A stretch of DNA of 64,000 nt, taken from NCBI RefSeq assembly GCF_002201475.1, contig NZ_CP021422.1:2604001-2668000 (forward strand), read 5' to 3'. The notes under the pieces were generated by a model that searched no databases, was not told where the DNA came from, and worked only from the letters and a program-made list of their open reading frames with translations. Origin of the DNA: Acutalibacter muris. Its GTDB lineage: Bacteria; Bacillota; Clostridia; Oscillospirales; Acutalibacteraceae. The position numbers were made by a program, and so were the translations under genes. Below are positions 46,168 through 53,201 of this stretch, piece by piece; the stretch's first letter is position 1, and each line of letters opens with the position of its first letter.

Positions 46168-48288
46168 TCAAGTGGTTTGCCGGTCCTTATACCGTATGGT
46201 CACCTGGTCGTTGGGGCGCAGCACCTGGCTGAACTGCCCCTCCGCTCCGTTTACAAGCAGGTCCACCGGCCGGTCAAGCTTTGAAAAGTCCATGCCAGAG
46301 CGCTCCAGAAGGTCCATAAGGTAGTAGTCCCCCCCCTGCTCCTTTGGCTCCAGCCGCAGGGGCGCGCCGTTGAGCACCACCGGCAGCCCCCCGAAGGAAA
46401 GCTGCAGGGGCTCCTCGGGCGGCTCCTTTGGCTTTGGCTCGGCCTGCCTCTTCGGCTCCGTCTTTGCTTCCTGTTCCGCCTTTTGCTCCGGCTGGGGCTT
46501 GACCTTTTGTTCCGCTATAGGTCCCGGCTTTGGTTTAGGCTTAGGCTCTGCCGCTTTCTCCTTGGCGGGTTCTTGCTTTGTCTCTGTCTTTGCGGCCGGC
46601 TCCATAATTGGCTCCGGTTTAGACGTAAACACCGGCCTTGGGGGCTCGGGCTTTGGCAGGGGCTTCGCCTGCTCTGGCGCCCGCACCCGCCGCTGCTGCC
46701 TTGGGGGCACCGGCGCGCCCTGGGCCTGCACCTCATCCCCCTGGCGTATGGAGTAGTCCATAGGCTGGGGACGGCCGTTCACCGTCACCTCCCCGGGGTA
46801 GTCCTGCCCCAGCAGCTCTCCAAGGGTCATGACGGCCGCCTGACCGGAACGGGCGGGGGTGAACTCTATCCTGTCCCCGGCCCGGACCACCGTGCTGAAC
46901 TGGGCCTCCCGGCCGTTTATGCTTATCTGCGACTCCACCCCCGGCAGCCCATGGAGGAACTCCCGCTGGCCGTTAAGGGTGAAGCTGAGGTTTGCCCCGG
47001 TTCTGCCCATCATGTCGCCGTAGTGGAACCCGTTCATCAAGAGCACGTCCCGCAGGCTTAAGGCGCCGTTTCTAAAGAGCTTCGCCGGATAGCCGTTCAG
47101 GGTAACCATATAGCTGTCGTTTATCATCCCCAGGGCTGCCGAGGCCCCAATGCCCAGGGGCGTGGCGTATTCCGGGTCCTCCAGCTGGTACTCGTCGGAG
47201 AAGGCGCTGTTTGTAAAGTGGTTCCCCGCCAAGGCCACCCTGGCCTCGCTCATATCCAGTTCCCCGGCCACCAGCGCCGGCAGCCCCTGGAGCTTGCTCC
47301 CGCCCCCCGCCAGGAACACCGCCGAGGGCGCCCCGCCGTTGAGCTCCAATATCTTCTCCGCAATCTCCTTGGCCAGCTTCTGGGCTGCGGGCTGTATCAC
47401 CTCGCTGAGGTTCGCCGGACTTATCTCGTGCTTTATTCCCAGGATATCCGGGTACTGCGCCGGCTCCATGGACCCAAGGGAGAGCTTCAGCCGCTCGCCG
47501 GTCTTGAAATCCACCAGCAGGCTGCGCATCAAAAGCTCGGTTATCTCGTCCCCGGCCACGGTGGCCATGGTGTACCCCACCACGCTGCCCTCCCGGCAGA
47601 CAGCAATATCCGAGGTGCCCGCGCCTATGTCCACCAGCACCAGGTTCAAAAGCCTGATACCGGCGGGTATGGCCGCGTTCAGAGCGGCGATGGGCTCTAA
47701 AGTCAGGCTTGAGACCTCCAGTCCCAGCCGGTTCGTAACGGCATAAAGGCTCTCCACCACCCCGCTGGGCAGGAAGGTGGACACCACGTCGGCCTCGAAC
47801 ACCTGGCCCCTATGGTCCATCAAGTTTGTCATGGGGTAGCCGTCCACCGTGTACTGCCTGGCGGTATACCCTACCATGTAGAAGCGGCCCTGGCCCGCGC
47901 TGTCCCCGGCGATAAGCCGCTCCGCCTCGGTGACGGCCCCGGCCTCCAGCTGTCCTATCAGGTCCGCGTCGGCCCTTCTCAGCTCATCGAATTTCAAGGT
48001 GAAGCTGGCGCTCTGGGACCTGAGGGCACGACCCGCCGCCGCCACGCACACCCTTCTCAGCTTCGTGCCGGACTTCTCCTCCAGCCGCCGTATGACCTCC
48101 CCGGCCACGGCGGCCACCTGCTCGATCTCCACAATCTGGCCGTCCAGCATGGCCCGGCGGCCGTGCTCCTCCTTCTCGATGGCCGTCACATAGAGGCGGC
48201 CCTGCTCCACCCGGCCCAGCATACCGATAATGCTCCGGGTGCCGATATCCAGGGCAAATACCGTGCCGGCCTCCTGCTCTTTCATCAT
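46168..48288 (-). CDS. FtsA-like actin-fold protein with long C-terminal extension
   Basis: The first 400 or so residues are FtsA-like: phosphate-1 motif FALDIGTRSIIGML, phosphate-2 VDIGAGTSDIAVC, adenosine motif VFLAGGGSKLQGLPALV. FtsA tethers FtsZ to the membrane; this is a paralogue type known in Clostridia, about 300 residues longer. The extension holds two beta-rich segments with similar patterns, INGREAQFSTVVRAGDRIEF and LVNGAEGQFSQVLRPNDQVT, separated by a Pro/Lys/Glu-rich linker. No C-terminal amphipathic membrane helix is obvious. I chose the ATG at 48288 with GAGAGGTGAGG before it; an upstream ATG at 48324 lies inside a hairpin. The role, in division or elsewhere, is unknown. Confidence 0.85.
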   Translation of the reverse strand: MMKEQEAGTVFALDIGTRSIIGMLGRVEQGRLYVTAIEKEEHGRRAMLDGQIVEIEQVAAVAGEVIRRLEEKSGTKLRRVCVAAAGRALRSQSASFTLKFDELRRADADLIGQLEAGAVTEAERLIAGDSAGQGRFYMVGYTARQYTVDGYPMTNLMDHRGQVFEADVVSTFLPSGVVESLYAVTNRLGLEVSSLTLEPIAALNAAIPAGIRLLNLVLVDIGAGTSDIAVCREGSVVGYTMATVAGDEITELLMRSLLVDFKTGERLKLSLGSMEPAQYPDILGIKHEISPANLSEVIQPAAQKLAKEIAEKILELNGGAPSAVFLAGGGSKLQGLPALVAGELDMSEARVALAGNHFTNSAFSDEYQLEDPEYATPLGIGASAALGMINDSYMVTLNGYPAKLFRNGALSLRDVLLMNGFHYGDMMGRTGANLSFTLNGQREFLHGLPGVESQISINGREAQFSTVVRAGDRIEFTPARSGQAAVMTLGELLGQDYPGEVTVNGRPQPMDYSIRQGDEVQAQGAPVPPRQQRRVRAPEQAKPLPKPEPPRPVFTSKPEPIMEPAAKTETKQEPAKEKAAEPKPKPKPGPIAEQKVKPQPEQKAEQEAKTEPKRQAEPKPKEPPEEPLQLSFGGLPVVLNGAPLRLEPKEQGGDYYLMDLLERSGMDFSKLDRPVDLLVNGAEGQFSQVLRPNDQVTIRYKDRQTT

Positions 48289-48311
48289 GAACCTCACCTC
48301 TCTAAAGGAAA

Positions 48312-48342
48312 CCGGACGGCCCAATAAGTATAGGCCGTCCGG
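48312..48342 (-). terminator. Hairpin after the chemoreceptor gene
   Basis: CCGGACGGCC and GGCCGTCCGG are perfect inverted copies with an 11-base loop, followed on the minus strand by TTTCCTTT. It likely terminates the chemoreceptor transcript, and it overlaps a sigma-28-like promoter for the FtsA-like gene. Confidence 0.6.
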
Positions 48343-48354
48343 CTATGTTCTTTA
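48328..48354 (-). promoter_or_regulatory. Possible sigma-28 promoter for the FtsA-like gene
   Basis: On the minus strand TAAA (48351-48354), 15 bases, GCCTATAC (48328-48335). The sigma-28 consensus is TAAA-N15-GCCGATAA, so the -10 matches at six of eight positions. Confidence 0.35.
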
Positions 48355-48379
48355 TTTAACAGCAGCCTGCGGCAAGCTC

Positions 48380-50161
48380 TTAATACTTGTCGTACCCTGC
48401 TCCGTTGAAGCTGTCGCTGGAGCTCACGCTGCCGCTGTTGGTATGGACGGGAGCGGTGACCATGGGACCCTCTGCGCTATAGTCCCGCATACGGAACTTT
48501 GACATAAGCTGGTTCATGATCTGGGCCTGAGAGGACAGCTGCTCGCTGGCGGCGGCGCTCTCCTCGCTGGTGGCAGAGTTGCTCTGTACAACGGCGGAAA
48601 TCTGGCTGATGCCCTCGCGGATCTGCTCGATGGACTCGGCCTGGTGCTCGGTGGTGTCGGCCACGTCGCCCATCTTGGCCACGGCACCGTTCACCATGCC
48701 CACGGTCTTATCAAGGGCCGCAGACACCTCGGCCACGTATTCGCTGCCCTTCTGCACGGCGGAGATAGCGTGTTCGATGCGCTCCTTGGTGGCGTTGCTG
48801 GCCTCGTCGGACTTGGAGGCAAGCACGCGCACCTCATCGGCCACAACCGCAAAGCCCTTGCCGGCAACGCCCGCGCGGGCAGCCTCGACGGCGGCGTTCA
48901 GGGCCAGAATGTTGGTCTGGAAAGCGATCTGGGAAATGGAATCGATAATGGTGCCCACCTCTTCGGCGGCGGCCTTTATGTCGTTCATAGCGCCAACGGT
49001 GCCCTGCATCAGGTCGCTGCACACGGTAATCTGGGCGGAGGCGTCGTTAGACAGCTGGCTGGAATCCCGTGCCAGGGTAACGCCCTCTTCGGCGCCCTGG
49101 GCAATCTCGGTAATGGTGGCGGACAGCTCCTCCACGGCGCTGGCCTGCTCGGTGGCGCCCTGCGCCAGGGTCTGTGCGCTGTTGGATACCTGGTCCGCGC
49201 CGGAGGAAACCTGATCGGCAGAGGACTGTATCTGGGTCAGGGCAACGGACAGGCTGCGGTTGATGCCGCGTATGGACTTGAGCAGGCCGCTCAGAGCGCC
49301 CACATAGGACTCCTCGGCATTAGTGCGCACGTCGAAGTCGCCGTCGGCCATAGCCTCCAGCAGCCGGTTCGTGTCGTTGATAACGTTGCTGAGGACTGTC
49401 TGGCTGGTGCGAAGGGCATGGCACATATCGCCCAGTTCGTTTTTGCTCTCAAAGTGCACCGGAAGGTCCAGCTTGCCCTCGCTGTAGCCGATAAGGGCGG
49501 TGCGGACCTCCTCAACGGGTCCGGTAATGCTTCTGATGATGCGCAGCTCAAGCAGCATGACCAGTACAGTGCCCAGAATCAGCGCGGCGATAATAGCCAC
49601 GATGGAGATGGTGACCAGGTTCTCCTGCCGCTTAACAATGCTGTCCTGCTCGGCGGTAATGGCGGTCTGTAAGGCGCTGGCCGCGTCGTCGACCTTCGTG
49701 AGTGCCGGTGTACACTCCTCTTGGACCATACGGATGGCCTCCTCCTGGTCTCCGCCAAGGGCCGTGTTCATAATGTTGGGTACTGCCTCTCCCCAAACCT
49801 GCACGGCGCTTATGTAATCATCTATGAGAGTTGAATCGCTCAGCACGTTGAGGCTCCTCAGCTCGGTGATGTAGTCGGAGAGGGGTGAAAGGCTATCTGT
49901 GGTTTTGGTCGCGGACTGCTGGCCGCTCTCCCCTTGGGGATCCAGAACCACGTCCCTCAAGTAACGCGCCGTCATGTTGACCTGAAGACGGCAGGTCCTT
50001 ACAAGGTCGCTGGCGCGGACTTCCGTGTCGATAATGCCCTGATAGCTGGATGACTGGATGTTCATGATTACCAGCGACACCACAACGATGATGATGCTGA
50101 CCAGAACTGTGACGCTGAAGCCCATGATAAGGCTCATCTTGACCTTCATGTTTTTGAGCAT
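48380..50161 (-). CDS. Methyl-accepting chemotaxis protein
   Basis: A 593-residue transmembrane chemoreceptor. Membrane helix 1 is at about 11-34 and helix 2 at about 183-207, enclosing a four-helix-bundle-type ligand region (about 35-182). HAMP follows (about 208-262), then the signalling coiled coil with the conserved tip IAFQTNILALNAAVEAARAG. No C-terminal CheR-tethering pentapeptide of the NWETF type is present; the tail ends GAGYDKY. GGAGGAG precedes the ATG. It is the only chemoreceptor in the window and has an elaborate leader. Confidence 0.95.
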   Translation of the reverse strand: MLKNMKVKMSLIMGFSVTVLVSIIIVVVSLVIMNIQSSSYQGIIDTEVRASDLVRTCRLQVNMTARYLRDVVLDPQGESGQQSATKTTDSLSPLSDYITELRSLNVLSDSTLIDDYISAVQVWGEAVPNIMNTALGGDQEEAIRMVQEECTPALTKVDDAASALQTAITAEQDSIVKRQENLVTISIVAIIAALILGTVLVMLLELRIIRSITGPVEEVRTALIGYSEGKLDLPVHFESKNELGDMCHALRTSQTVLSNVINDTNRLLEAMADGDFDVRTNAEESYVGALSGLLKSIRGINRSLSVALTQIQSSADQVSSGADQVSNSAQTLAQGATEQASAVEELSATITEIAQGAEEGVTLARDSSQLSNDASAQITVCSDLMQGTVGAMNDIKAAAEEVGTIIDSISQIAFQTNILALNAAVEAARAGVAGKGFAVVADEVRVLASKSDEASNATKERIEHAISAVQKGSEYVAEVSAALDKTVGMVNGAVAKMGDVADTTEHQAESIEQIREGISQISAVVQSNSATSEESAAASEQLSSQAQIMNQLMSKFRMRDYSAEGPMVTAPVHTNSGSVSSSDSFNGAGYDKY

Positions 50162-50223
50162 GACTGCTCCTCCTTCTTTCTTTGGACTTGATTGACTCGG
50201 TTGCAGCGAGGGTGTGCCTTGTG

Positions 50224-50253
50224 AAAAAGAGCGGCTTTCACGCGCTCTCTTTT
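50224..50253 (-). terminator. Terminator-like hairpin in the chemoreceptor leader
   Basis: On the minus strand AAAAGAGAGCG and CGCTCTTTTT pair (one bulge) and end in TTTTT, about 60 bases before the start codon. A competing pairing of GCTTTCT with AGAGAGC just upstream would break it, as in an attenuator. Confidence 0.5.
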
Positions 50254-50320
50254 AGAAAGCACCGGTCTCTCCGCCGCTGCGCAGGCTCCATCATGCGCGG
50301 CTTTGAAACTGCCATAATAG

Positions 50321-50349
50321 ATTATAAGCCTTTACACCGCGTTTGTCAA
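50321..50349 (-). promoter_or_regulatory. Consensus sigma-A promoter P2 of the chemoreceptor
   Basis: TTGACA (50344-50349), 17 bases, TATAAT (50321-50326) on the minus strand, an exact consensus. The leader from here is about 150 nt. Confidence 0.8.
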
Positions 50350-50404
50350 TAAGCTTTGTCCGGTAAAGGCGGCAAAATACTCCCTCAGCATTTCCCTAAC
50401 GTCT

Positions 50405-50433
50405 ATTATAGACCCGGGTCCCTGAATTGTCAA
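50405..50433 (-). promoter_or_regulatory. Consensus sigma-A promoter P1 upstream of the chemoreceptor
   Basis: TTGACA (50428-50433), 17 bases, TATAAT (50405-50410). The -10 is embedded in the palindrome GTCTAT-T-ATAGAC (50401-50413). The spacer contains the palindrome GACCCGGGTC (50411-50420), which looks like a repressor site. Confidence 0.75.
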
Positions 50434-50518
50434 ATGGTTATTTTTTCGCACACCACAACATTTTATGTACGCTCCCGCCGCCATACTATATAGCGGTGTA
50501 CAGTATAGAGAAATTTTT

Positions 50519-51250
50519 TCACACGATATCCCCAAAGCGGCCCTTCTGCACGTCGCCCACTATCCGGCCGTCCACCAGGGTTATCACCCGCCGGCGCATG
50601 AGGTTCACGAACTGCCTTGCCCCTGTGGCCATAAGCACCGTTGTCCCCCTGTGGTTCATCTCGTCCAGAAGGTGCATCATGTCCCAGATGCTGTCGTCGT
50701 CCATATCGTCGGTTATCCTGTCCAGTATAAGTATGGGCGGGCTGTAAAGTATGGCCTTGGCAAGCTCTATCCTCCTGCGCTCCGAGGCGCTGAACTCCCC
50801 CGGATACTTCTCCTCGCTGTCCGGCAGCCCCACAAGGGCCAGGGCCTTCGCAATCAGCGGACCGTCGGTAAGGGTGCCGCCGACCCTCCCGAACCTCCCC
50901 GGGGGGCACAGGTTCTCGAACACGGTGGCGCTGCGCACAAGGCTTGGCTCCTGGGGCACCCTGCCGAAGATATAGGGCAGCTTTTTCTCCTGGCGGCGCT
51001 TCAGCTTCGAGAGATTCACCTGGTCCAGGTAGACCGCGCCCTCGTCGGGCTGCAAAAGGCCGGATATCAGGTTAAGAAGGGTGCTGCTGCCCGCCCCGCG
51101 GCTGCCCACGAAGAACACGAACTCCCCCTGGGCTATCTCCAGGTTAACCCTCGAGAGGGTCTCAAAGCCCCGGCGGCCTGGCCGCAGCCCCCCTCCTCCT
51201 TTCTGTCCCTTATATATTTTTGAAACGTCCTCCAAGCGTATGGTTGGCAT
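50519..51250 (-). CDS. FtsE-like ABC protein with degenerate ATPase motifs
   Basis: The 243-residue protein aligns in layout with FtsE (IRLEDVSKIYKG, EIAQGEFVFFVG, ATVFENL, GTTVLMAT). Every ATPase motif is altered: Walker A reads GSRGAGSST (Lys replaced by Ser55), the signature reads FSASE, Walker B reads ILILDR (catalytic Glu replaced by Arg178), and the switch His is Gly210. The Q-loop Gln100 remains. It probably cannot hydrolyse ATP. FtsE normally pairs with FtsX to control wall hydrolases; no ftsX is here. I chose the ATG at 51250, with AAAGGAG 11 bases upstream; a longer frame to 51373 overlaps the divergent gene and its promoter. Confidence 0.85.
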   Translation of the reverse strand: MPTIRLEDVSKIYKGQKGGGGLRPGRRGFETLSRVNLEIAQGEFVFFVGSRGAGSSTLLNLISGLLQPDEGAVYLDQVNLSKLKRRQEKKLPYIFGRVPQEPSLVRSATVFENLCPPGRFGRVGGTLTDGPLIAKALALVGLPDSEEKYPGEFSASERRRIELAKAILYSPPILILDRITDDMDDDSIWDMMHLLDEMNHRGTTVLMATGARQFVNLMRRRVITLVDGRIVGDVQKGRFGDIV

Positions 51251-51265
51251 CTCCGATACGGCTCC

Positions 51266-51294
51266 TTTACAAAACCAAAGTTTTTTGATATAAT
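51266..51294 (+). promoter_or_regulatory. Predicted sigma-A promoter for the C39-like peptidase
   Basis: TTTACA (51266-51271), 17 bases, TATAAT (51289-51294) on the plus strand. Confidence 0.7.
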
Positions 51295-51343
51295 CTTGTC
51301 GGTATATTCGTTTTAAGACCCGCCCCGTCTCAAGGAGGAGCCT

Positions 51344-52246
51344 GTGAAAGACCCGCGTTACAAAAAAAACCACAGCCTATTGATCCCCACCCTGCTGCTG
51401 GCGCTGTTCTGCGTCGGCGGCATGGAGCTTCTCTTCTGCGCACATTTCTCCCCGGCGCTGTACCACAGGATAACGGACCCGGTGGTGGAGCCTGTAACCC
51501 GGGCGGCCCGGGCCGTAAAGGCCCGGCTGGACCAATGGGAGTTCGACCTGCGTCTGGACCGCACCCTTGCCGATATCGGGGAGTTCTCCGCTCAATATAA
51601 GCAGCCCCGGCCCATGCCCCTTCCAGAGCGGCCCCAGTACGCCATATACCCCGAGCTGCTGGAGCCCCCGCCGGAGCCGGCCGAGCCCGCCCTGACCGAA
51701 TTCACAGAGGAGAACGGCCAAAGCATACTCACCGGCGGCACCCCGGTGGTCTACTATAACCAGGGGGACCCCCAGTGGCGGGATAAGCCCTTCGGCACGG
51801 ACTACATAGGCAAATACGCCTGCGGGCCCACGGTAATGGCCATTATAGTTTCGACACTGACGGACACGGATACCGACCCGGAGAAAATGTCCGCCTGGGC
51901 CTATGACAACGGCTACTGGTGCTCCGGCAGCGGGTCCTATCCCAGCCTTATCCAAGGGGCCTCAAAGACCTTCGGCATAGAGTGCCGCGAGGCAAAGGAC
52001 TGCGACGCGAAAATGCTGCGCTCACACCTTGAGGGCGGCGGCCTTGCCGTGGCCCTGGTGGGCCCGGGGCACTTCACCAAAAGCGGGCACTTCATACTGC
52101 TCCACGGCACCTCCTCCGCGGGGGAGGTGCTGGTGGCGGACCCCAACAGCCGCAAGAACAGCCTGGCCCTCTGGGACCCCCAGGTTATACTTGAGGAGGC
52201 AAAGGCCAGCAGCGGCGACGGGGTCTGTATCTGGCTGCTGGGGTGA
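51344..52246 (+). CDS. Membrane-anchored C39-like cysteine peptidase
   Basis: A 300-residue protein beginning at a GTG with AAGGAGGAG before it. An N-terminal membrane helix (about 12-32) is followed by an extracytoplasmic stalk with a Pro/Glu-rich stretch (about 88-117). A C39-like papain-fold domain (about 134-300) follows. The predicted catalytic Cys is 160 in YACGPTVMA and the His is 249 in SGHFILLHG, with Asp266 in ADPNS. Substrate is unknown. These domains cleave peptides or wall-linked proteins. It is divergent from the FtsE-like gene, 93 bp between start codons. Confidence 0.85.
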   Translation: MKDPRYKKNHSLLIPTLLLALFCVGGMELLFCAHFSPALYHRITDPVVEPVTRAARAVKARLDQWEFDLRLDRTLADIGEFSAQYKQPRPMPLPERPQYAIYPELLEPPPEPAEPALTEFTEENGQSILTGGTPVVYYNQGDPQWRDKPFGTDYIGKYACGPTVMAIIVSTLTDTDTDPEKMSAWAYDNGYWCSGSGSYPSLIQGASKTFGIECREAKDCDAKMLRSHLEGGGLAVALVGPGHFTKSGHFILLHGTSSAGEVLVADPNSRKNSLALWDPQVILEEAKASSGDGVCIWLLG

Positions 52247-52310
52247 AGCCGCGATTTGCCGCTTCTAAATTATAGCACCTTTTCCCTTCCTCTACAAGTC
52301 AAATTTTGCA

Positions 52311-52348
52311 AAAACGCCGCCCGGATTGTTATCCCGGCGGCGCTTTTC
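52311..52348. terminator. Bidirectional terminator between the peptidase and the fliD operon
   Basis: CGCCGCCCGGAT and ATCCCGGCGGCG pair over 12 bp with one mismatch. TTTTCTT follows on the plus strand and TTTTTGC on the minus strand. Confidence 0.8.
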
Positions 52349-52354
52349 TTCGGT

Positions 52355-52750
52355 TTACCGATATTTCTTATAGAAGGACTTATTGCCCCCCATCCTGACG
52401 CTTATATGCTTATCCATCTCCCTGCACCGCCGCAGAAGCCTTTGGTTCTGCTTCACTTGGGCGCACAGGGCAGCCTCCTCGGGCCCCTGCTGTTCTCCGC
52501 CCTCCAGAAGCTCTCTGGCCCGTATGGCGTCCTCCTCCGGGAGCTCCAGCAGCCGGCGGCGCAGCTGCCCGTCCGCCTCCTGAAGCTGGTTCGCGGGCTC
52601 GCCGCGCATATTCAGCAGCATCTGCACAGATATCTCGTCCCTGCGGTCAAGGGCTTCGCCCAACTGGCGGGTCAAATCCTCAAACTCACTGAGCTTCACA
52701 TATAGGAGCCGCTCCTTTAAAAGCAGTTCCTCCAATATCCGGATATCCAT
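52355..52750 (-). CDS. Probable FliT/FlgN-type flagellar chaperone
   Basis: A 131-residue, helical, charged protein directly after fliS, where FliT-type chaperones usually lie. It starts MDIRILEELLLKERLLYVKL and ends in a basic stretch (GGNKSFYKKYR). I chose the ATG at 52750 with AGGGGG nearby; a longer frame to 52804 overlaps fliS. Sequence alone does not fix the family. Position and helical content are the evidence. A separate FlgN is encoded at 61.9 kb. Confidence 0.6.
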   Translation of the reverse strand: MDIRILEELLLKERLLYVKLSEFEDLTRQLGEALDRRDEISVQMLLNMRGEPANQLQEADGQLRRRLLELPEEDAIRARELLEGGEQQGPEEAALCAQVKQNQRLLRRCREMDKHISVRMGGNKSFYKKYR

Positions 52751-52760
52751 CTGCCGCCCC

Positions 52761-53165
52761 CTAGCTTCGCGCGCCGGCGGCCTTCCTCTCGGCTTCCTCG
52801 GCACAGTTCTTTTCAGCCTGACGGAAGCTGTCCCGCAGCTCGCCTATCATTCGGTGTACCTCCTCCAGCACCTGCTTGTTCCGGCCTATCTTTACCCGCG
52901 CCATCTGATACCCGAAGTAGTCGTACAGCTTGTGCATATTCTGGCTTATAGGGTACTGGTCGTCTAGGATATCGTCCAGGTAGTTGATTATGGCCACGCT
53001 CTTGTCGGCGTAGGTCTCAAGCAGGTCGTACTGTTGCTGGTCTATGGCCAGCCCGCAGCGCATAAGGTCCTTCATCAGCTCATCAAACAGCAGCAGGAGC
53101 AATTCATCGGGCGTCATGGTGCTTATGGATCGTTCCTTATATTGTTGTATCGGATCGTGTTCCAT
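52761..53165 (-). CDS. fliS: Flagellin chaperone FliS
   Basis: FliS binds the C-terminus of flagellin before export. The 134-residue protein shows the family signature QYKERSISTMTPDELLLLLF and DELMKDLMRCGLAI. In many Firmicutes it also interacts with FliW. It lies 36 bp after fliD and 10 bp before the FliT-like gene. Confidence 0.94.
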   Translation of the reverse strand: MEHDPIQQYKERSISTMTPDELLLLLFDELMKDLMRCGLAIDQQQYDLLETYADKSVAIINYLDDILDDQYPISQNMHKLYDYFGYQMARVKIGRNKQVLEEVHRMIGELRDSFRQAEKNCAEEAERKAAGARS

Positions 53166-53201
53166 TAGGTCCCTCTTTTTCTGTTTCTATAGATATATTC
53201 A

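Larger units (their letters stand above)
50162..50518 (-). other. Chemoreceptor upstream region
   Basis: A 357-bp interval between the chemoreceptor start and the FtsE-like stop. It holds two consensus promoters in tandem (50405-50433 and 50321-50349), two overlapping palindromes on the upstream promoter, a hairpin at 50273-50301, a terminator-like hairpin at 50224-50253 and a possible 19-codon ORF (50332-50391). Beyond about 50440 I see only AT-rich sequence. Confidence 0.6.

Noticed and set aside
50224..50320. Cyclic-di-GMP (GEMM) riboswitch before the chemoreceptor
   Set aside because: Such switches often precede chemoreceptor genes, but the conserved blocks of neither class were found in the leader.
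50332..50535. 67-codon minus-strand ORF upstream of the chemoreceptor
   Set aside because: It starts inside the FtsE-like gene and crosses a consensus promoter. Only its last 19 codons could be transcribed from that promoter, noted separately.
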